Positions 1 through 5,921 of a stretch of DNA of 6,661 bases are shown one piece after another. A model generated the notes under the pieces. That model was not told the DNA's origin. It ran no database searches and worked only from the letters and a program-made list of their open reading frames with translations. The position numbers were made by a program, and so were the translations under genes. Origin of the DNA: Crenarchaeota archaeon SCGC AAA471-B05 (GTDB lineage Archaea; Thermoproteota; Thermoprotei; Gearchaeales; Gearchaeaceae); contig AQYM01000006.1 in the NCBI GenBank assembly GCA_000380705.1, positions 1 through 6,661 of the forward strand, in the 5' to 3' direction. The stretch's first letter is position 1. Each line of letters begins with the position of its first letter.

Positions 1-365
1 ACAATAATTTAGGGCAACTTTATTCAATAGATTTACCATTTGAATTTGCAAGGAAAAAAGAAGTAGGCATGATTGTACCTAAAAGGTTAAAACATAGATG
101 GGAACTAATATTAGGAGATAGCAAGGTGGAATTGCCAAAATTGCTCAGAGAAGTTAACGATATAGATGTTTTCTTCCATGATTCTTTGCATACTTATGAA
201 CATATGATGTTCGAATTCAAAACTGCATGGCCTAGAATAAAAAAGAACGGTATATTAATTGCAGATGATATACATCAAAACAATTCCTTTGTTGACTTTG
301 TAAGATTAGTTAATGGAAAACCGATATTATTATCAGCAAATCTTGGAATTATAGTAAAGATTTAA
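1..365 (+). CDS. Class I SAM-dependent methyltransferase, 3' part (Methyltransf_24-like)
   Basis: The reading frame is open from the left edge (first full codon at base 3), so the gene starts outside the window and the ATG at 69 is internal. The codons before it read LYSIDLPFEF, which fits the acidic SAM-ribose-binding motif of the family. Counting from the ATG at 69, residues 13-18 (ELILGD), 37-45 (HDSLHTYEH) and 65-68 (ADDI, after KKNGILI) follow the order seen in Methyltransf_24 proteins: a GDS segment, a His-Asp-Ser/His-Ser-Tyr segment, then a hydrophobic strand ending in Asp-Asp. Members of this family methylate small molecules or sugars, and several sit in polysaccharide clusters. Here the neighbours are glycosyltransferases, so O-methylation of a glycan sugar is a reasonable inference, though the substrate cannot be read from sequence. 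The end looks natural, a hydrophobic strand then TAA. Confidence 0.82.
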   Translation, partial: NNLGQLYSIDLPFEFARKKEVGMIVPKRLKHRWELILGDSKVELPKLLREVNDIDVFFHDSLHTYEHMMFEFKTAWPRIKKNGILIADDIHQNNSFVDFVRLVNGKPILLSANLGIIVKI

Positions 366-406
366 CCTTATACGAAGTGGGTAATTACCAATTAAGTAAA
401 CCGTTG

Positions 407-1055
407 ATGATAAAAATAGCTTATATTACTGAAACACTTTTATGGAGTGGAATTAAAATATTTGAATTGCTCTCCAATATCTTTCTTCTAATTTTGTTAT
501 ACAATGTTATTATAAAATAACCCTGTAATAAATAAATCCAATCTTAATCTTAGTAAACGTTTACAGCTTATTCTTCTGTGACAGATTTAAAAGAGAAAAT
601 TAGTTCTTTTAAACCAGATCTCATCCATCTTAATAATGCCCACCAGATCCAAAAGCAATCACATTTTTATTGAAGCTTAAATATCCTATAATAGAAGTTT
701 TACATTTTGACGATTGGAATGAAATATTCGCATTGCATTGCATACCATATTGCAGTTTCAAAGTTTTATTATATTTTTCTTTAAAAGACATAAGTTATCT
801 AAAGATTTAATAAAATACTTTTCTATAATTCCTAACCTCTTAGATGTAGAAAATATAATCGTTCAACTTAAAGAAAGGCAATTCTTAAAATGTTTAGATG
901 AAGAATAGATTAAACATATACAAACTATTGTTGAAATATATGGTAAAGATCATGATATTTTCTTAAAGAAATTGGGGAAATACGGTTTCAAATTGATTAA
1001 AAAACTCTTTGGTTATAAGGATATAGCTATGTATAATTTACAAAAAATTACTTAA
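407..1055 (+). pseudogene. Decayed glycosyltransferase (GT4-like) relic in several frames
   Basis: No ORF of useful length exists here, but translated pieces in successive frames look like one degraded gene. Frame 2 from the ATG at 407 gives MIKIAYITETLLWSGIKIFE, a typical GT4 N-terminus, and stops at 518-520. Frame 2 again from 557 gives DLKEKISSFKPDLIHLNN, matching the 'KPD-hydrophobic-IH' strand of GT4 N-domains, and stops at 671. Frame 1 from 661 continues with LKLKYPIIEVLHFDDWNEIF, the next expected strand, and stops at 808. Frame 3 then runs from about 783 to TAA at 1053-1055 with an in-frame TAG at 906-908. I do not recognise this last piece; it may be the C-terminal part of the same gene or a second relic. 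At about 650 bases the region is far shorter than a full GT4 gene (about 1.1 kb), so deletions as well as frameshifts must have occurred. No E-x7-E-type donor-binding motif was found. Confidence 0.68.
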
Positions 1056-1065
1056 TTAAGATTAA

Positions 1066-1761
1066 ATGAAGCTTCTTTATATAACAGCTATTGATGAATG
1101 GATGTATCCTAATATAATAAAAATATTAATGTATTTCTTAAAAGATGAATTTTTAATTTATGATTGCAGAAAAGGAAGAGATAAATTTTTAAGTTATTTA
1201 AATAAAGCAGATTCTAGTTTAATAGATCATGTTACACTTAATCAACCTTCATTTATTAAAATATATAAATATTGGTTAGCATCATCTACAATAAAAGTCT
1301 TTATCGATGATTCAGAGTATCCTTTTTTGTTTGATATCGTTAAGAATGAACGTTTAGATATTTATTTTAAGAGAGAATTATTAAAACTAAAATACATGCG
1401 AATATTACAACATTTTATGCGAGAATTGTTCTCAAAATATGAAAACAGATATTATCATTTCAAATGGCTAAGTATCGAAGAAACTATCAGAGCACGTGAG
1501 GAATTAGCAAATAAGATTTTTCCTTTACCGCTCACATTCTATCCTAATATCCGGATTGAAACTAGAAACATAAGAAATTATACCATATCTTTCATAGCTA
1601 GATTATCTCCACCTTCAATAATTAGAGTTCTTGGAAATTATATTAGTTTTAGTTTTAGAACTAGCATAGCGAAGGTCGTAAGTAGATACCTAATTCTTTC
1701 GTTCATCTTTCCTATGCGGGAAGCAAAAATATTTATCGATTGCCGAATATCCCCATTCTAA
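1066..1761 (+). CDS. CgeB-like glycosyltransferase, N-terminal fragment of a frameshifted gene
   Basis: The 231-residue product starts with MKLLYITAIDEWMYP, a GT-B-type first strand. It has IDDSEYPFLFDI at residues 80-91 and YFKREL at 100-105, then YTISFIARLSPPS at 172-184 followed by an IRVL helix. This order (acidic 'DDS' strand, 'dlYFKREL', 'SFIGRLS..RI.VL') is what I know from CgeB/Glyco_trans_1_2-type glycosyltransferases. The donor-binding C-terminal half is missing: from about residue 206 the text becomes atypical (LILSFIFPMREAKIFIDC) and ends at TAA 1759-1761, while the missing half continues in the -1 frame as the overlapping ORF 1740-2141. Together the two halves make about 350 residues, a normal length. 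The start at 1066 is preceded by a weak TATA-like string (TATAATTTA, 1032-1040) about 30 bases upstream, inside the preceding relic. The fragment alone is probably inactive. Confidence 0.72.
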   Translation: MKLLYITAIDEWMYPNIIKILMYFLKDEFLIYDCRKGRDKFLSYLNKADSSLIDHVTLNQPSFIKIYKYWLASSTIKVFIDDSEYPFLFDIVKNERLDIYFKRELLKLKYMRILQHFMRELFSKYENRYYHFKWLSIEETIRAREELANKIFPLPLTFYPNIRIETRNIRNYTISFIARLSPPSIIRVLGNYISFSFRTSIAKVVSRYLILSFIFPMREAKIFIDCRISPF

Positions 1762-2141
1762 CAAACTATCCTTTTAAAACATTAAGTGGTCCCTTACCTT
1801 TTAATTATTATTTGCAAATACTTGCATCTTCGAAAGCTTCTGTAGCTCCGATTGGAAATGGTTTTGATACTTACAGGTATTGGGAAATACCTTTGTGCGG
1901 TGCAGCACTTATTGCACAGAATCAATATACTATAATTCCTAATAATTTTGTGCATCAAAAGAATGCTTTATTCTTTAGTTCACTTGAAGAACTTAAAGAC
2001 ATTCTTGAATATTACTTTATAGGAAATAACGAAGAAGAATTAGTAAGAATAGCTGAGAATGGAAGAAGACATTTGCTTCAATATCATACACCCCAACATA
2101 GAGCAAACTACGTAATTGAAAATATTAAAAGGCGAATTTAG
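1740..2141 (+). CDS. CgeB-like glycosyltransferase, C-terminal (donor-binding) fragment
   Basis: This 133-residue reading begins at a TTG (1740) only because that is the first possible start; the true beginning is more likely the upstream ORF, reached by a -1 shift. Residues 39-54 (GNGFDTYRYWEIPLCG) form the nucleotide-sugar-binding segment of the Glyco_trans_1_2/CgeB family, with the conserved 'R-x-W/F-E-I/A-x-x-C/A-G' pattern around the Glu. Residues 77-89 (ALFFSSLEELKDI) match the next conserved strand and helix. YHTPQHRANYVIENI at 115-129 matches the family's C-terminal 'HT..hRa..ll' helix. The frame is open upstream to a TAG at 1683-1685, and the peptide just before the TTG (HLSYAGSKNIYR) reads more naturally than the competing frame. 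The frameshift is therefore probably between about 1683 and 1740. Both halves retain well-formed motifs, so the break is recent, an assembly error, or recoded. Confidence 0.7.
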   Translation: MPNIPILTNYPFKTLSGPLPFNYYLQILASSKASVAPIGNGFDTYRYWEIPLCGAALIAQNQYTIIPNNFVHQKNALFFSSLEELKDILEYYFIGNNEEELVRIAENGRRHLLQYHTPQHRANYVIENIKRRI

Positions 2142-2186
2142 CAAATTTCTACGAATTATCTATAAGATTTTTAGACCTAGTTAGTC

Positions 2187-2200
2187 GAAAAGATTTTTAA
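2187..2200 (+). promoter_or_regulatory. Orphan archaeal BRE/TATA-like motif
   Basis: The string CGAAAAGATTTTTAA resembles the purine-rich BRE plus T/A box seen in front of the propeller gene (GGAAAGATTTATATA at 4523-4537). Transcription would be expected to start near 2220-2226. No intact gene begins there: the nearest intact ORF starts at 2349. It may be the leftover promoter of the relic that follows. In such AT-rich DNA a chance match is quite possible. Confidence 0.3.
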
Positions 2201-2204
2201 GGGG

Positions 2205-2336
2205 ATGTTAGTAATTTGCCCATTGTCGAAAATAGGTGAATAAAAATAAGCATGATTCTACCTTATATTTCAAGAGATATAATACTTAGGCGATTTCTAT
2301 AGACCAGGACTGTTTTACATATTGTACCATAAATAA
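2205..2336 (+). pseudogene. Possible relic of a further transferase-like gene
   Basis: Most of the 207-base gap between 2141 and 2349 contains no ORF, yet pieces of it read like protein. From the ATG at 2205 the frame gives MLVICPLSKIGE before a stop at 2241, resembling a GT-B N-terminus such as 'LVVxPLSKIGG'. Next, a different frame reads ISMILPYISRDIILRRFL and stops. The frame of the downstream gene then reads GDFYRPGLFYILYHK from 2289 to a stop at 2334-2336. I cannot assign a family to the later pieces, and short AT-rich stretches can look protein-like by chance. The remainder (2142-2186 and 2337-2348) shows nothing that I can support. Confidence 0.3.
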
Positions 2337-2348
2337 AAGATTTTTATC

Positions 2349-3530
2349 ATGAGAAGATTGTTCTATGTGAGCTTTTGGGGAACAAGAAAAGGTTGGTTTG
2401 ACAGACTTGATTTATTATTTGATAATTTAGGTAAAGATTTCGAGATATATGATGTAGGCTTTCTTCACAATCATGCTTTTAAGATGATAATAAAAAAAGA
2501 TAATAATATTAAATATATTAGATTTCTTCTTAGATTTAAAATTTTAGAATCTAAAATTATAATTAATCAATTATTTCGTTTTCCATTTTTAATATATATA
2601 ATTGCAAAATTTAGACCCTTCGCAATTATATTCTTTTCTAATGCTATTCTTTTGTATATTCTAACCATTATTTTTAAAATAAATAAGTTATTTAATTTTA
2701 AGGTAATTTTAGATCTAGACGAGTTTGGAGGTAAAGAGGAGGAAATAAGGAATATAATTAACAAAATATATGATAAAGTCATTATAAGATTTTTAAGATT
2801 TTCTAATTTGATATTAGTACTGAACAATTTTGCTATGAACTTTTTAAAGAGTTATGGAATAGAAGATTCAAAACTATTCGTTTTACCTCAATTCGTCGAT
2901 CCGAATAGATTTCGAAGTCATGTAAACAAAGAAGAATTAAGGAAAAAATTAGGGCTGAATAAAGATGAGATCATAATTATGACTAGCGGAGTTTTTAGAG
3001 CTGGGAATTATTCAGCAATGTTAAAATTTATAAGAGCGTTTGCTCGCATAGACAGCGAATATAAGAAAAACTTTTCGCTAGTAATAATAGGCGTTGCTCA
3101 TAGAAAAGAATTTATTACAAGACTTATCGAAGAAGGAAATAAGGTAGGCTTAAAGGTGAGATATCTAGGACCGTATTCTAAGGAGATGCTTAACTATTAC
3201 TTAAGGGCTTCAGATATAGTTCTCTTTTTGAGCTTAAAAAATCTAGGATCATGTTTTAATACTCCAATAAGGTTTTTCGAATATTTAATGAGCGGAATGC
3301 CTATATTGGCTGTTGATTTACCTAATGTAAGAGAGTATATAGAAGATGAAAATTTTTTATTAGATATTGATAATGAAGAAGATATTTCTAATAAGATAAA
3401 AAATTTAATCAATTTAATAAGAGAAAATAAATTAGATTTTAAAGCAAAAATACCATCTGAATTAGATTTGAAAAATACTTATTTAAAATTAAATAAAAAG
3501 TTAATTGATATGACTTATGATAAAATTTAG
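2349..3530 (+). CDS. GT4-family glycosyltransferase
   Basis: The 393-residue product is a full-length GT-B-fold glycosyltransferase. The N-domain starts with RRLFYVSFWGTRKG and contains a hydrophobic stretch at residues 78-110 (FPFLIYIIAKF.. to ..LLYILTIIF) that may hold it at the membrane, where lipid-linked acceptors are. LDLDEFGG at 121-128 and LILVLNNFAMNFLKSYGI at 154-171 lead to the inter-domain segment LFVLPQFVDPNRF (176-188), the counterpart of the GT4 'vipNGvD..xF'. The C-domain has IIIMTSGVFRAGN (208-220), LVIIGVA (244-250), VRYLGPYSKEMLNYYLRASDI (270-290) and PIRFFEYLMSGMPILA (306-321); Glu311 is the expected donor-nucleotide-binding glutamate. The first Glu of the usual E-x7-E pair is replaced by the Leu-Gly-Ser-Cys-Phe-Asn stretch at 299-304, which is fairly common in the family. 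The ATG start follows the gap by 207 bases; TTTACATA at 2313-2320 is a weak possible TATA box about 32 bases upstream. The 3' end overlaps the next gene by 14 bases, indicating co-translation. Donor and acceptor sugars are unknown. Confidence 0.9.
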   Translation: MRRLFYVSFWGTRKGWFDRLDLLFDNLGKDFEIYDVGFLHNHAFKMIIKKDNNIKYIRFLLRFKILESKIIINQLFRFPFLIYIIAKFRPFAIIFFSNAILLYILTIIFKINKLFNFKVILDLDEFGGKEEEIRNIINKIYDKVIIRFLRFSNLILVLNNFAMNFLKSYGIEDSKLFVLPQFVDPNRFRSHVNKEELRKKLGLNKDEIIIMTSGVFRAGNYSAMLKFIRAFARIDSEYKKNFSLVIIGVAHRKEFITRLIEEGNKVGLKVRYLGPYSKEMLNYYLRASDIVLFLSLKNLGSCFNTPIRFFEYLMSGMPILAVDLPNVREYIEDENFLLDIDNEEDISNKIKNLINLIRENKLDFKAKIPSELDLKNTYLKLNKKLIDMTYDKI

Positions 3531-4467
3531 AACTTTTCTTCCTTTATATTTTTCTTTGAAGAGAAGGATCAATTTTATTTTAGAAATTGATAATATAGCC
3601 AGAACATTCGAAAATTTTAGCGATGCAATTTTATATTTCGCAGGTATTAAAGATAAAGTGAAATTGAAATTCAGAAGTGGTTTAATAATAGATTCTAATA
3701 AAGAAACGAAATGGCTAGCTTACGTTTTATACGAATTATATAAGAGTGTTCCTTTAAAGGATACAAAAGATAATTGTGAATATTGTTGGCATGTTGATTG
3801 GCAGAATAAGATTTTAATTTTACCCAACGGATTGCGCTTTTATTTATATTCAGTAGATCCATTGATTTTCTCCGAAACCTTTATTCATGATATTCATTTC
3901 ATAGGATTTGATTTAAAAGATAAAGTAATTGTAGACGTAGGAGCTTTTGTTGGTGATACAGCGTTATATTATGCAAACTTTGGAGCCATTGTTTATGCTT
4001 ATGAACCACATCCGATCAATTTTTATTATTTAAAGAAAAACATCGAATTAAATCCCCATTTAAAAGATAGGATAAAGCAATTTAATGAAGCAGTAGGTAA
4101 AGATGAAGAAATCGAAGTAAATGTTGGAGAAAACATTAGCGGAAGTTTTAGCATATATAGTCAAGTTAAAGGAAAAACTTTGAGGATAAAAAGTATTTCT
4201 CTTGGAAAGATTTTAGAAGAAAACAATTTAAACAATCCATACTTGTTGAAAGCAGATTGTAAAGGTTGCGAATATTACATTATAGAAGATGATGCTATTT
4301 CAAAATTTGAAAAAGTGAAAATTGAATATACAGGGTTCAATAGACCAAAAGTAGACTATATAATAAACAGATTAAAAAACAAAGGTTTCAAAAAATTTAG
4401 AGTATTTAAGCACAATTGGGGAATTTATCATTTATCAGATCATGGAACGATATATGCAGAGAAATGA
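3517..4467 (+). CDS. FkbM-family SAM-dependent methyltransferase
   Basis: The 316-residue protein has the FkbM-type methyltransferase domain in its C-terminal two thirds. SAM motif I is VIVDVGAFVGDTALYY (137-152), followed by YAYEPHP (160-166), where Glu163 should bind the SAM ribose, then the LKKNIELNP helix (172-180) and NEAVG (190-194). LLKADCKGCEYY (243-254) is the archaeal version of the FkbM 'lKiDvEGaE' motif, and KIEYTGF (268-274) follows. FkbM-type enzymes O-methylate polyketides and sugars; in a glycan cluster the sugar role is favoured, by inference. The first 130 residues are less conserved and contain NCEYCWHVDW (86-95), giving a CxxC pair (Cys87/Cys90) in addition to Cys248/Cys251. 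The ATG lies inside the end of the upstream glycosyltransferase (14-base overlap, -1 register), so the two genes form an operon. No separate promoter is needed, and a T-rich stretch follows the stop. Confidence 0.9.
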   Translation: MIKFRTFLPLYFSLKRRINFILEIDNIARTFENFSDAILYFAGIKDKVKLKFRSGLIIDSNKETKWLAYVLYELYKSVPLKDTKDNCEYCWHVDWQNKILILPNGLRFYLYSVDPLIFSETFIHDIHFIGFDLKDKVIVDVGAFVGDTALYYANFGAIVYAYEPHPINFYYLKKNIELNPHLKDRIKQFNEAVGKDEEIEVNVGENISGSFSIYSQVKGKTLRIKSISLGKILEENNLNNPYLLKADCKGCEYYIIEDDAISKFEKVKIEYTGFNRPKVDYIINRLKNKGFKKFRVFKHNWGIYHLSDHGTIYAEK

Positions 4468-4477
4468 TTTAATGGAG

Positions 4478-4486
4478 TTTCTTTTT
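4478..4486 (+). terminator. T-rich transcription end signal after the GT4/FkbM operon
   Basis: The sequence TTTCTTTTT begins ten bases after the FkbM stop codon. Archaeal RNA polymerase commonly terminates at such short T runs without a hairpin. It separates the two-gene operon from the independently promoted gene at 4560. The signal is short and interrupted by a C, so it may be leaky. Confidence 0.4.
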
Positions 4487-4522
4487 GAACTTTGAAGTAT
4501 TTATACCTTTCTAAAATATTAA

Positions 4523-4537
4523 GGAAAGATTTATATA
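4523..4537 (+). promoter_or_regulatory. Strong archaeal promoter (BRE + TATA) for the propeller gene
   Basis: GGAAAGA followed by TTTATATA gives a BRE and a near-consensus TATA box. The box centre is about 26 bases upstream of the ATG at 4560, so the transcript should begin at or next to the start codon and be leaderless. This fixes the start of the gene. A second weaker box (ATTTATA, 4499-4505) lies about 30 bases further upstream. It is the best promoter in the window and suggests the gene is expressed independently of the glycosyltransferases. Confidence 0.8.
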
Positions 4538-4559
4538 CTTTTAAAGAATTAATTTTCCA

Positions 4560-5903
4560 ATGGAAAAAAAGAAACTGCTTATAATAATAACCTCGATGGT
4601 GATTGCAAGTATACTAGCATTTTCTACATTCAAAGAACAAACTAACGTTTATGCCTTTGCTTTGGCAGAAGAAGAGACGTTTGGAGGAAGTAATTCTGAG
4701 ATTGCACGTGCTGTTGCAATATGGGATACAAGTAAAGTAATTGTTGGATACACGAATAGCTTTGGTGCTGGCGGTTATGATGCATTCATAGCTGTAAAAA
4801 ATGGTGCTACACTCTACATGTGGACTATTGGAACATCCAATGATGACTATGCTTATGCAGTGGCTGTAGCTGATGATTATGCTTACATTGTTGGGACGAC
4901 TAATAATCCAAATAATTATTACGATATATTTATAGCGCAATGGGATTTAAGTACAAACAATTTATTAAATACTAAATTCATTGCTTCAGGAATAAACAAT
5001 CCAAGAGCTGATATAGCTACTGCAGTTGCAACTGACGGTACGTATGTTTTCGTAACAGGAAGATGGCATGATGATAAGTTTTTTTTGGCAATACTAGATG
5101 CTAATAATTTAAATATAATAGATTTCGCAAGCTTGGATTTCGGGCCTGGAAATGATGTAGCTTATGCAATAGACTTTCAAAGCGATAGTACATATAGAAT
5201 AATAATAGCCGGCGGTACAAATACAATTAGTTTTGGTGGATACGATGCTTTCATTACAAGAATTGACTGGGATGGCGTAAGTCTTAATGTGATATGGAGT
5301 TTAAGATTTGGAGCGACTGGCAATGACGCTATCTATTCACTCAAAACAACTGGAGCTGCGGTTGTTGTTGGAGGCTTTTTGAACAATAATGGCTTAATCG
5401 CAGGCTTCACAATAGATGGAGGATTTGTATTGGCTAGAGCTACAGTATTTTCCAACCCAAGTACAATAACCAGCATCGCTATAAGCGGTTCATATTTATA
5501 TGCTGTAGGATACTTTTCCAACCCGCCAAATCACGATGATGCTTTAATATTGCAAATAGATAATAACGGCGCTTTAGTTGATGCAAAAGGTTATGGCAAA
5601 GGAACGATAGATAGAGCTTTTGGAATAGCTATTGATGGAAGCGATATAAACGTTGTAGGAGGTACAAGTACTTATCCGAATAACGTTTACGACGCTACGT
5701 CTTTATTTAGTTATCTCTTTGTTCAATGGAACCCATTAGTTATTCCTCCTACTTATACACCATACATGCGCTCTCAAACCATTTCATTAACCATCGCTTC
5801 AATAACGCCTCCTACATATTCTCCAACCGTTTCAACAAGCCCAGTAACGCCAACTATCAATAGTCCAAGCGACGGAGAAGCATTCTACGTAAGATTTACT
5901 TAA
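4560..5903 (+). CDS. Secreted seven-repeat beta-propeller-like protein with a Pro/Ser/Thr-rich tail
   Basis: The 447-residue product has a signal peptide: basic MEKKK, a hydrophobic core at residues 6-24, and a likely cleavage after FALA near 36/37. Residues 41 to about 395 contain seven related units of about 45-55 residues (near 41, 91, 146, 194, 250, 300 and 346). Most open with a G/N-rich turn and an 'A-x-A-I/V' strand (EIARAVAI, DYAYAVAV, DIATAVAT, DVAYAIDF, DRAFGIAI). They then carry a 'V-G-x-T' strand and close with a 'D-A/I-F-I' strand (GYDAFIAVK 72-80, YDIFIAQWD 121-129, GYDAFITRID 227-236, DDALILQID 326-334). This is the pattern of SBBP-type beta-propeller repeats, and seven units would close a propeller. 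Residues 396-438 are rich in Pro, Thr and Ser, like a linker or O-glycosylation region, but no membrane anchor follows. The function is unknown; an extracellular binding or envelope role fits. It is independently promoted and terminated, within a glycosylation locus. Confidence 0.82.
   Translation: MEKKKLLIIITSMVIASILAFSTFKEQTNVYAFALAEEETFGGSNSEIARAVAIWDTSKVIVGYTNSFGAGGYDAFIAVKNGATLYMWTIGTSNDDYAYAVAVADDYAYIVGTTNNPNNYYDIFIAQWDLSTNNLLNTKFIASGINNPRADIATAVATDGTYVFVTGRWHDDKFFLAILDANNLNIIDFASLDFGPGNDVAYAIDFQSDSTYRIIIAGGTNTISFGGYDAFITRIDWDGVSLNVIWSLRFGATGNDAIYSLKTTGAAVVVGGFLNNNGLIAGFTIDGGFVLARATVFSNPSTITSIAISGSYLYAVGYFSNPPNHDDALILQIDNNGALVDAKGYGKGTIDRAFGIAIDGSDINVVGGTSTYPNNVYDATSLFSYLFVQWNPLVIPPTYTPYMRSQTISLTIASITPPTYSPTVSTSPVTPTINSPSDGEAFYVRFT
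4770..5255 (+). repeat. Degenerate internal repeats encoding propeller blades (best pair)
   Basis: Two copies of a coding repeat for GGYDAFI are the clearest DNA trace of the blade duplication, at 4770-4790 (GGCGGTTATGATGCATTCATA on the + strand, with one further base) and 5235-5255. They differ mainly at third codon positions, so the duplication is old and is held by protein-level selection. The other five blades have drifted further. Confidence 0.55.
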
Positions 5904-5909
5904 AATAAA

Positions 5910-5921
5910 TTTTTTTTTTTT
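5910..5921 (+). terminator. Poly-T transcription terminator after the propeller gene
   Basis: An uninterrupted run of twelve T residues begins seven bases after the TAA stop and is followed by ATTTTAG. No hairpin precedes it, which fits intrinsic archaeal termination at T tracts. It is the longest homopolymer in the window and should end the propeller transcript efficiently. Confidence 0.75.

Noticed and set aside
1051..1060. Perfect 10-base palindrome CTTAATTAAG just before the ATG at 1066
   Set aside because: An A/T-only core palindrome of this size is expected by chance at this base composition and occurs only once here, so an operator role cannot be supported.
2567..2827. Minus-strand ORF of 86 codons
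   Set aside because: It lies wholly inside the clear GT4 gene on the + strand and shows no family motif; it is a product of the AT-rich composition.
3197..3412. Minus-strand ORF of 71 codons
   Set aside because: It is antisense to the donor-binding domain of the glycosyltransferase; Ser/Lys-rich low-complexity text.
4614..4940. Minus-strand ORF of 108 codons antisense to the propeller gene
   Set aside because: Its Ile/Ser/Tyr/Cys-rich text is the complement of the repeated propeller codons and has no promoter or motif of its own.
5333..5521. Minus-strand ORF of 62 codons
   Set aside because: It is a shadow inside the propeller coding region with no independent start signal.
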